From: Apostichopus japonicus
Taxonomy: Eukaryota; Echinodermata; Holothuroidea; Aspidochirotida; Stichopodidae
Length of the DNA stretch: 64,000 nucleotides
NCBI RefSeq assembly: GCF_037975245.1
Contig: NC_092562.1
Coordinates: 22,089,054-22,153,053 of the forward strand
Reading direction: 5' to 3'
Part shown: positions 47,601 to 59,600 of the stretch, in pieces
Position numbering within the stretch: the first letter of the stretch is position 1
How the letters are laid out: each line of letters starts with the position of its first letter
The notes under the pieces: model-generated
What the model was told of the DNA's origin: nothing
Seen by the model: the letters and a program-made list of their open reading frames with translations, nothing else
Databases searched by the model: none
Program-made: the position numbers and the translations under genes

Positions 47601-50600
47601 GCTGCACTTGAGACCTGCTTGTATGAAAACATTATTTCAAATCATCACATGCTGTACATTTAAGTAATTATAATGAGGAGATTCATACTTTATTCACTAA
47701 TTAATATAAGATCAAATTATGGCCACTTTCCTACTTTAGACGGTGGAATTATTTAATGAACGGATTGAGCCTGTTTGTGACAGGGGACAGCAAAAAACAA
47801 AGAGAAGATGCTTGGAAACTACAAAAGGACATTAATGAAACAATTTCCTCAGCTAATGAGTAGGACATTTGACTGATCGAATGAACACACAAGAGCAACA
47901 TAAGAGTAGATTATGTGGTCAAGCTATGATTATTTGGAGGTTAGATTCACGTTCAGAAGTGAATGAATGAGAGAAAGGTTAGGTTTATGGGTTAGTGTAT
48001 TATGGTCTCACAAGGTAAGTAGTTCCTAGTTCTGTTCTTCTCCTTATTCCCTTCCTTTGAGGCATCTATACACTTTGTGATTCTGATCGGCAGAGTAGCA
48101 GCAGTCTGGAAGAGAAGAGTTTAAAAAACACGTTGAACTATTATTACTAGAGAAGTGAGAACAAGGTTACAACTTCCTTCATTAATCCCTGTTGAGTCGA
48201 TATTCATAAAAAAATGTAACTGATTACGTTAAATATACAGCATGCATATTTAATAAAAGGGAGTGTTCTAAGAAGCCTCATGGCTCTACAAAGTAGACCA
48301 CTCCAATGAAAGAAAAGAAGAGAAAATATATGGAAGCATGAAAAAGAACAGGATACAACAAAATATGTGTACTGCTGTATGCACACTTAACAGATGCATG
48401 CACACATACTTGAGGGAGTGAGTAAATCAATCATAAACTGCATACCAATCTTACAGAAGCAATAGCAAACTGATAATCCCTTACGATATGCTTATCGACC
48501 GTTTTCTTACAATGTGAGGTACAGTAGATGGATTGCATTGTGTAATTATTATGGAGTGTCAACTCTTTGAGTACATGACATGATATGTGCATCATAAATT
48601 ATAGGTATTACCCTGAAATCATTACAGAGCTAATTTAAGTTGTTATGTTTATTTAAAAAAATGTCCAAGACTGTTACCTCACAACTTCGAAAATCTGTTT
48701 AATAGTATGAGTCTATCTGAAATATTCATAAGTATAATACACTTTCTTTCAAATTGTTTTCACTCTGATCTTACCACTTGTCAAATATCTCAATACCATT
48801 TTATAAGAGGTGACTATGCCACTATCTGGAATAACTGTATAAAGATACATACACTACTTAGGTACATTAATAAAAGTGTTTATCAACCAGTATATGACAT
48901 TACCTTGAATTCATTATGTAGGTAAGTGATAACATGACATTACCGTTGAATCATCAAGTGTATACACTAATTAGGTACGTTAATAAAAGTGTTTATCACC
49001 AGAATATGACATTACCTTGAATTCATTATGTAGAGGTGAGTTGTCATCGATGTGAGTCTTCAAACGTAACCGTCTGAAATACTGGTGCAAGTCTGCCAGA
49101 GGAATCTCTGTGTGGCCATAGAGGTGTTCCTCATGCATTGCGTGGTGGATGAACGTGTACTGAACCTGATCAAAAAAATGTGTGCAAAATAATGAAAATT
49201 CATATTCAATGTCAGCTCTCAACCACAATGAATATTCATGTCTATATGACATGTCAATTATAAATGAACACCTTAATATCCACCATAGTTAGGCTTAACT
49301 GTAAGGACATATCCTACAGACAATGAGATATGTGTCTATGTTGATACCACCTGTCAGTAACTGTGTCCGTTAGTTTCCAACAGAATGCGGTTCACTTAAA
49401 AATTGAATATTAGGTAGTTTTGAGGTTACTGAAAAATATAAATTGTCTTTGATCCCTGCCTTTGTTATACCTTTGAGGGTGCTACAACCATAAATCGTTT
49501 CAATGAAGGATAATATATGAGTCTTCTTCTTATCATTTTATTGTTTGATTGCTGTTTATCTCTTCATCTGCTTTTTTGACTTGTTAGTATACTTGTTGTG
49601 ATATGTTCGTTTTGTAGTCAAACTTTTTGAAGCTTTTAGTTTGCTTTTTTGCTTTGAATATACTGCTTCTTTAATGTTCGCATTTCTATTATGTTTTTAA
49701 TGTCCCTTTTATGTTTGACTTTTGTATGATGTATGTTTTCTATCTTTTGTATATACTGCTCCTTTACTGCCATACCTCGCACCATATTATGTTTTATACA
49801 ATTTCTAAGTGAGGGTCTCGGGGAAGACGAGCCCCGGCGATAAACCAAGTTACCCTCTTCTATGCAAAAGTTTGAATACCAAGAAAACAAAATGTATATA
49901 TATAAAAACTTTGGTTTCTTACCTCTGTCTGTACTAGTAATCTCCTGTTGAGTCTCATTGAGTTAACAAAGTTGTAGATATCAACAGTCTTCTCTTCCTT
50001 CAATCTATCCAGCATGGCATCAATGGTGATGTAGGTCCCAGTACGTCCTACTCCAGCACTGTGTAAAACCAAATGTAAAATAACTTGCTATAGTCTTTAG
50101 CAACACCAATGGAAACTTTCTGTGAACATTTATATGTCTCCAATCAGAACTGCCAGAACATCTCATATGAGGTGACCATATTTTGAAATCTAGGGATATT
50201 TGTATTGATTTTGACCTCATCATATGGGTGGCGGTGGTAGGCGGGGGTTGGCAGAGAGGGGGCGGTGGTATCTTCTAGACTATTAATACAATTCAGTATA
50301 CGTTTAAGGGAGGGATGGAATTTCAGAGTACTTTGCATCATGTTTGGGGACGCTATGTTTTAAGGATTATGGTAGAATATTTTGGGAAATTTCTGTCACA
50401 TATACTCAAGAAACAAATATTTTGTCAACAATACAAATCCAAGTTCAAAAAAAAAATCAAAGGAAATCAGAAGAAGTCTTATTATTCATTACTCAATGTA
50501 AAACTGCAGAAAAAAAAGGAGTGAATTACAGACTGAAATTATTCACTGATCAAATTTATTCTTTATAATCTGTGAGTGAGAATGAGAGTTCCCGTTTGTA

Positions 50601-53600
50601 TTTTCAAGCAATTGCTGCTTTACTTTCAAGCTGTTTGCAGTAGGACAGTAGGCCTAACTAGAATAAAAGTGGAAATTAATGAGAGCTTTTCAAAATTTTT
50701 GGTGAAAGTCCTTGCAAAAGAAAGATCAAGGGACAGTAAATGAAATTCAAGGGTGGATCCAGTGACAATTATAATTCTGGAATCCGGAAACTTCCCAAGA
50801 CCGCCGGGGAGCTCTGTTCTTCCTGATCTAATACATCAAGCTGGATGTAACAGAGTCCAAAAAAAAAGTTAACAGTAAATAATTGAATGATATGATTACA
50901 GAAAGTGGGTAAACAAAGTAAATTAATTTTTTTCATGTATTATAATCAAGATTTGACTAGAGTAACACCAAACTTTGGGACTTAACATTAGCAAAGATTG
51001 AAAACATTTGACCTCTGCAATGTTTGCTTTTAAAAACTTGGTTAATATCTGTAGGCTTTTCCTTCCTCAATTGCTTCATTGTTGCTTTGGACAGAGTATG
51101 ATACGCTGTTGGTCTGTATTGAACATTAAATGTATTGTTTTGACGGTAACTAAGCTGCAATGAACAATACATGTATTGTTATGACTAACCTGCAATGAAC
51201 AATAAATGTATTGTTATGACTAACCTGCAATGAACAATAATGTTTCCTTTCTCTGGTTTGGGTGGGGTCATCTGTCGAATACGCTTCACAAAGGCCAGTA
51301 GTGTGTACGGATACTCTGGCACGCCATGATCAGGCCAAGCCAAGTAGTGAAACTGGTTGATACTTCGGTATGTACCCTCTTCTTCTCCTTCCTTAGTTAG
51401 AGCAAACAAAAACAAACAAAAAAAAAAGTGAAAATTTGGTAAAATAAAGCTCTGAGCAGCCAAATATGTTTCTATGCCATTTACACTGCGATAGCTGCAT
51501 TTTCAAACTAAGAAAACAGACATGAAGCAATAAATTCATATAGATATCTGTTTATTGTGAATGTAATTTCTGTAAAGACATATTTTAAATATTAACCAAA
51601 AGGCTAAAATGCATTGAAGTTTTGATGATCTAATTAGATGCGTCTTTTAGGAATCTGATACTTGAAGCCTCCCTTCTTAAGATATCATGTTTTCAAGGCC
51701 TCTGAGTCCTACAAATTGTGATGGATAAAATTATTATAATAAACTGGATAACTATCTTGGTACTTTGGCAAACATTGTCTAATAATCTATGATGTTGTGC
51801 TTAATGACCCATTTCTGAAAATGGGAGGTACTGTAGGCTGTAAACATCAAATATTGATCCACTTCACCATGTCCAAGCAAAAATAAATTGGTATCTAATT
51901 GGAGAAAAAATATCGTCCATAAACTTCATCACCCTGTTACTATAGAAACAAGGATCTGTCCGTAATACGTTCTGCAAATCAACTGCTAAAATTGAAACCT
52001 GCCAGGTTAAATCTAAAATTTCTTGCAAAATTTTCTCTGTTGATATAAGCAAACCACTTGAAGTTGCAGATGACTAGCTTTTCAACAGCTCCTTTACCTT
52101 AGTCACTCTGAACTTGCGAATAAGATAATCAGAGCACTCAGCAGTGCTGTCCAAGTGAACTGTGAACTGTCCAAACTTCTGTGAGCCTTCGTCTGGCCAG
52201 TACTGAGCACATTTCTCTCTCTACGAAAGACAAAAAACGGAAACAAGATAATTTTTTTTTTATAAGATTTCAAAAGATTAGACTGGCTCATTTAGAATAC
52301 TATGAAATTTCAAATATATTCAAATCTTCCAACCATGTTACCATGGCAACAACTATGATAATCTCTCAAGGAAGACATTTTGAATCTTCATGTCTCAAAA
52401 AGTAGGTAATTCCTTCATAATATTTCTCCATTGTGAGATAATATAGACAGCCTTGTGACAGCTGAAAACAGCTGCTTGTGTTAACTTCAAAATGATACAA
52501 CCCTACTGCACTGTTTTGACCATATTACCTGTCACAATTTCTGTCACAAACTGTTCTGTACCACTGTCATGAAAAATTGCTGGTTGTCCAAAATCGAACA
52601 GTTCCATATGACAATACGCTAATCGCTTGATCAATGTAAGGATTAACAATACTAACGGTAATATTCAAACTAGGATTATTTGAAGCTGGTAAATCTTTTA
52701 GGGCTCAGTTCAAACTTTGACATTTAATTTGAAAATGTTTTGAATTTTCTAAACAGTGGATACAAGCAAAAGTGTTAAATTTGATAAATAACAGTTTTTC
52801 AATTTGATTCCAAAGAAACATCACATGATGGGGCTGAAATTCACACGATGTTGACATGAATTTTTGATGATAGTCCAAGCCAACGTCGTTATACACGCAC
52901 CTCAGAAAGCTTGACTATTCAAGTCATAAGTAAAATTATGAGTTTAAGTTTTCCAATATGTCTTTTGCATAAAATTGTTAATATGATAAGAAGGTTTTTA
53001 CATCAAAATGTTGAGAATTCAACAAATCAAATTCAAATGACTTGACCTGGTAAAAAAATAAAATAAATAAAAAGCTCTGGTATATTGTTTGATGTTTTAG
53101 CTTGATCAATTGCAAACTTGATATGAATGACATGCACTCATGTTTATAGCATTAAACAGTGATTGAAAACAGAGTGAACCTGATTCAATTCAACATACCG
53201 CCACACTGCTCACTGAACTATGGTAAAAACATGTGGGTGTGTTGTTTTAGTTTCCCTTCCTGTCTGGTAAGCCTTGCTTTGAATAAAACACTTTCACTTT
53301 TCAGAACAATTTCCTGCAGACTGTTCATCTATCTGTCTCTGTCAGTATCTCCATCAAGTACTCAATCACCCAATCAATCACGCAATCAATCAATCCATCA
53401 ATCAATCAATCAATCAACCATCTGGTTCACTAAATCAGAAAAGTTATCAACAAATAGACTGCTCTTATCACCTTTAATCATGAATATCAACAGTCATTGC
53501 AAAGTGTACAATTTATTTCACTACTTCATTCACATACAATTCACTTCCTATGCTGTATTAAATCTGACACTGTATAAAGTGTGCTATAGAGATGAAGAGA

Positions 53601-56600
53601 TTTGTCATTATTAGAAGCTCCTATAAGCTCCGATAAGGAAGTGAAAGCCGTCCCAGCCAAAGCCAACAAACGTTACCTTATCGAAATAGAAACTAGACAC
53701 TTTCGTTGCCACCAAGTGATAGCACTCTCACTCTCTCTATGGCAACGGACACAAGGAGATAGGATCTGGTCAAACGGTTGATTCAGGTTTTCAATAATAA
53801 CAACGCTACTGATTGAACTCCAACCCATGAAATCGAAAATGAAACTGATCCCAATGCAACTAGAAGGAATTGAGTGCCTACTTTCCATTAGAATAACAAG
53901 TTGGTTATATTTCAATTGTCTTGCAAATACTTTATCCATTACCTGACATTAGCTCTTTCCATTAATTGGACAAGTCAAAGTGTATTTCAATCAACATGTT
54001 CACACAATTGCTGATTTGCACTTTGTGTGTGTGTGTGTGATACTATGAAAAACATCATCTGGGCAATAAAATATGAAAAGTAGAATGGAATAACTTCTTT
54101 CTTTATTACTTTAATGATGCTATGAATATTGTCTTGGTTTCACTAATTGCCATCTTGTTTTGAATATAAGTGATTAGCACTCTTTGGTTGAATTGTTGAT
54201 ATCAACTTCTAGGAGCTGATTTTCGCATGTTGTTTGACAGAATCAAATAATCATTGTATTACTTGACTAGTCAATTAAGTTACATTCCATACACTAGGAG
54301 CATTGGGAAAGTATAGTGTCACTGTTTAGATGTATAGATGTTCAACAGAGGTGTGTGTAGTAGTCTTGTCATACAGATCAGAGCACACATACAACACACA
54401 CGACACAGTGGGGTCAAAGAAGCAAGAGCCAAAGGTCAATGGGATACCCATAACTTTCCCAAATGGTTGTATTTTCATCCTCCAGAAGGTTTTGACACAC
54501 AATTGTTTTGCACATGTGGTAGATGCCAGCCAATCAATCACTCTCTAATGCAGTTTCTTCTTCAAAGTTCAAACAAACACAAGAACTATTTCATATATGT
54601 AATCTTGTTGCTGCATTATAATTCTGCACATCATAGTAGGAGTACAAATGATAGGATTGACCTTACCAATTGGTCCCAAGTTTCACTCCAGAGGCCCCTG
54701 GTTCTGCCAAAACGCCAGAGAACCAGTGACTAACTTAATATAAAAGTGGCATCCAGCTGAACCTGGACACCTTAACCTCACCCCTAGTAAATACACTAGG
54801 CATACTGTAGCTTGCAAAATGCTTTGAAGTAGATTTTGACCTCATTTGTGGTGGAACCAGATGTTCGACTTAAAAAAAAGAAATGTCAGGGTAACCAGGA
54901 AGTGTCATTGCATCAGAGAGTCCTAAGTTTGGCTAAGTTTAGGCATGGCAGTATAGGCTGTCACAACATGCCTCTTGCAGCATAGTGTTTAATGTCTTGC
55001 CCTGTCGTTACTGCCACTACACACAGGAGCCACAAGCATATCATTGCAAAGGCATTGAAACAGCTACAAAATTAGAAACATAGTATTTTAATTTATTTCC
55101 CATACCCCTCCATCCTCAAAGCATCTTGCCAGCATGATTATGGTAGCAGTCTTCTGCTCCCAGATCATCCTCCAGTGATCTTCCAAAGTTTCTGTTTTGG
55201 GACCTACAAACACAAAAGCGTAAAAAAAAATGTTTACAAACACTCACCAAACACTCACGAAACACAGCAAAATATGATATTTATCTACTTTTCAATGCAT
55301 GTGTTCTGTGAATAAAGTTCTTTCATTTCCATCTGTTTATGACAACTTACCAATAATTCTCTGCATCTTACGAGTTCCAAACTCAGAAAATCTTATCTTA
55401 TGAATCAATCGCTTTTGAAACGTATCAGTGAATCCCGATGAAAAAATTATTATTACTACTGATTATGTGAAAACTGCTCACAATCCATGGTATGTTATCA
55501 GATATAATGCCATACTTCAATTAATCTATCTGATTTAATGCTCCTAATAATGTCTAAAATATTTTTTTGATAAATTGCATTTTATTTTCCCCAAAACCAA
55601 AATGACTAAATTTGTTATGTCTTATCTCTGAGCTTGAGACAAGTTTTCAACATCTGAATTGGACTCAAAGATTTCTTTTCATTCATTGTATATGTTTTGG
55701 GTCATCCCTTTTCCTTTTCAAAAATCCTCATTACGAAAAAAGAGAACAACAGGCAGGCAGACACTGTAGTTAAATCACTATTCATCACATTAAAAATGCT
55801 TTTCTTCATCTACAGACATGAAAAAGAATAGGCAGAAAATGATGTAATGGACGAACAAAATTTCATAACTACATAATTTGCGGAGATAAATCGTCGACTT
55901 ATGTACTGTTACAGTTCATTACTATCACAAGACCATAACACACAGAGAAGAGTTTTCCTTGAAGCAATAACTAGAAAACTCTCACCTTGAGCAGCAATGA
56001 ATTTATTAGGCTGCTTGTAGCCCTGTGAATAGAAAGAAAAATACGGATATGACTGGTGGAATAGCACAGTAAAACAAACATCATTTCTGTGAACATGACG
56101 AATAAAGGAAAACACAAAGCCAACGTTTGCTTTTTCTACTAATAACATCTGCTCGATTAGCCTTGCATGACTTCCTCTTTAATGCTGAGATATCCTTCAT
56201 TTTTGATACTGTTACATATTTCCTCTTCATGATAGATTTAAAAAAAAGTACAATATGAATCAGACAAGATCTGAGTCATTAACTTTACTTGAAACTTCAA
56301 AATAAAAATGTAAAATTTGCAGAAGAGGCGTGCAACCATGGACAATTTCCATACAATGAAATAGAGGTAAAAACCGCTGGGAAAGAACTGATATGTGAAA
56401 GGTACAGAGAGATACGAGAACCGAGAAAACAGTTTGATACTACTATTTACAGCCGCTGCACAAATGTTTCTGGGAAACATGCAGCTATTATATTTCATTT
56501 TACTTCTTATCATAAAATTCTTTTTGAGAAATGACAGGTTTGTAAAAGTTCATTTCCTTTGGCTATTATGTATGTATAGACACCATAGCTTTCCACATTA

Positions 56601-56627
56601 AATAAGACATATCAGCAATGTATATAT

Positions 56628-56673
<46 letters not shown>

Positions 56674-59600
56674 TATAAAAATATATAAAAGTCCATGAAT
56701 AAATGGAAAAGTGACTGGGAAATTTCAGATGAAGGAAAAGGGCGAGAAAACTATATTTTATGTTGAAATTGAACTGAGATGTTCAAGACAATGAGCAAGT
56801 GTGTTGCTCTTAACAAAGAAAAATACATAATTAAATGACAGAGTTTTACTCACATCTATGTAGTTGGCATTGATATAGTCAGACTGTTCCACGCCTTCTA
56901 ATTCTTCAAGCTTTACACGACTATGGTCATCTATAAAAATAGGGATTTATCAATTAATAGATGCATTAATCGATCAATAAACGAAAGAATCAATTCATCA
57001 AATCAATTCAAATCACTAACCAGTCAAATTGATCAGTCATTTATCAAAATCAATTAATACGTTATTCAAATATATGAATAAGACAATTGATATTGACAAT
57101 TATATATAAGACAATTGATATGAATAAGTCAATTGACAATTGTTTGTTCAATCAATCAAGCTATCAGTTACAGGTTTAGGAAAATTCTACAATCCTTTCG
57201 TACTTCCTGCAACAAAAAGTAAAGTTTTTTTCAACTGCTGCAAAAAAGTTGATGCATTTCAGAATGGATATTCCATTTTGGTACCCAAACATGCAGTGTA
57301 CTTCAAATGGAACAATCAGATATAAAATTCTCCAATTTTAAGGCTGGAAACATGCTACAGTATTCAAGAGGAGTAGGCCATTTACTTTACCGGTTGAAGA
57401 TGGTAAAACCTACACTGGCTTTTAAAAGTAGACCCAGATATACCTTGCAGCCAAGGTGTTGTAGAACTATTGATGGACAGGCCTAGCATTTCACCTTTTG
57501 ATAAAAAGTGCAAGTGCTTAATGAATCCATTGGATGAAAACAAGTTCTTGCTGGCAATTTTTTGGAATTTAACACACATCAGTTACTGTGCAGGGTTATG
57601 AGAAAAGCCCCATCAAAATGTATTTGCTGATAATCAGCTTTAATACAGGGCTTATGTTAGGTACGGAAATCATGCAGATTTTTTGACCGACAGTCATTAA
57701 CTGACTTATAACATGTTCTTGATGTCTACTGGCAGCAAAAAGCAAGTGCCCCTTTTTATATACTGGCAAACTGCAAAATCCACCGACATTTAGCCAGAAA
57801 ATACCCTGAACATCATCGCCTGGTTACTGTTCTCCTTAAATAACAATATGTTCTATACATTGCATATATGCACATTTCGGTTAAGTGGCATCAGATTATG
57901 GACATCACTTGATGCTGTAATTGCTGGCCTAAATTCATTTCCAAGTAATTACAAATACAGACAGTCAGTCTTTTGAGCTCTACACATCTTGAACTGATGT
58001 AAAGCAAACAGTCCACATACTGAAAGGCACAAACCAAAAGCGGATTGCAAAATAAAACAGGTTTCGGTCAGTTCTGTCAGTTGCAGGAACTTGCTGCAGT
58101 CAGAAATTTTATTTATGATTTTTTACATCAAGTCTGAAGCCTGAACCAGCTTTGTTGAATTCTGAGCATCAATTCAGAGGGGTGAGGATGTGGTGTATCC
58201 TGGCTAATTCCTCCTGCAAGGTCATAGGTCGCGGACCTACGAGATTGCGGACTGCTTATGTACAAAATATTGAAATGCTCATCACGAGTTGTAAATGTTT
58301 GAATTTACAGCAATTTAAAACTGCTTAAATCATTACTCATTCTCATTAGTAAAAACTGACTCTGATGCTGTGCATAATAAACTATCATATCATTATTTGC
58401 TTGGCAAGTTCATCTGACATGCTTACTTGCACAAGTACGGTATGCCAACATGTTATTTCCAAATAACAACAAGCTCCTTTAACAATTTCCTTAGATAACA
58501 GTGATTTTGCCTCCTAAGCAGTTTTTAAAGGGTTAAATCTCACAAGCACTAACATTGAAGGCATCAATGAAAATAATCTATACATCAAATAAACAAAACA
58601 CTAGTTTTCCCCTTTCTTTCTTCAATGTTTATGCAGTGATTCTGATGTAACAAAGAAATTGTAAGGATGACCTTTTTTGCATAGACCTGCTGGTAACAAA
58701 GTTAATAGCTTTTTCTCATTACCAGCAAACACTTAATAGTTTGCTGCTAAGCTAAGCTTTCCTATCAAATGAAGGTTGGAAACTTGTAAAACTTTACATA
58801 CATTTAGCAAACTCAGGTTGTTTAGATTCAAATATTATTTGGTTGGTCATCTTGGTAACTTTCCAGTGGTGAATGTTGTGGCCTGGGAAAGGGGTCTCTA
58901 AGGGTAGGAGGTATTCCCCTGACATTTAAAGAATTTTTTATATGATTAAAGGGTGATTAGTTGCGAAATGGAGTTATGGTTTTTTAAGTTTACATAAGTT
59001 CTTTAGTTTCAACATGTTTTCCACTTCTTTCTACAGAAGTGGACAATGTTATTGTTTTGTTCCCTCAAATTTATGGCGATCTCTCCTATACCTTTTGCCG
59101 ATCATGAAAAAGGGTTGCAAACCCCAGTTTGAATACCTGGCCTTTAGAGAGACAAAGATACAAACAACAATTGCATTAAAAAGCAAGATCTTCTTCCTGA
59201 ATAAAACACTTGAAAACAGCCAGCAAAAAGTAAAACATGTGCAACTGTTCAAGATATTATTAGATATACAAACAGTCAATGTTTATATTTAAAAAAAAAA
59301 GAAGAAGATTAATTTGCTTACAGCAGAAGATGTTGATGTAACGATTCTTCTCTTGGTAATTTGTCTCGTGAGAGAATGCTTCGTGGGTAGCATCCTTGTT
59401 GACATCCAGCAAGGACTGTAGATGAAGAGGTTTTTAATAAGCAATGATTAAAAGGAAATATCAGGCTTGAATGATGACTGCATTTAAAGGAGACACAAAG
59501 CCAGCCATCATCATTAAAGTATGTGCTGGAGATAACTGCCATGAACAACTTATCCCACTGCTCTCCTCACCCCACCCTCCAGAGCCAGAAGGAGCAAACC

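Noticed and set aside
50740-50850. GC-richer open stretch in a PTPR intron ([14 protein letters not shown])
   Set aside because: The exons on both sides join in frame without it, and the flanking GGATCCAG words look repeat-derived.
53159-53614. 151-codon plus-strand ORF
   Set aside because: It crosses a CAAT microsatellite inside a PTPR intron; the peptide is SINQSINQS-type low complexity.
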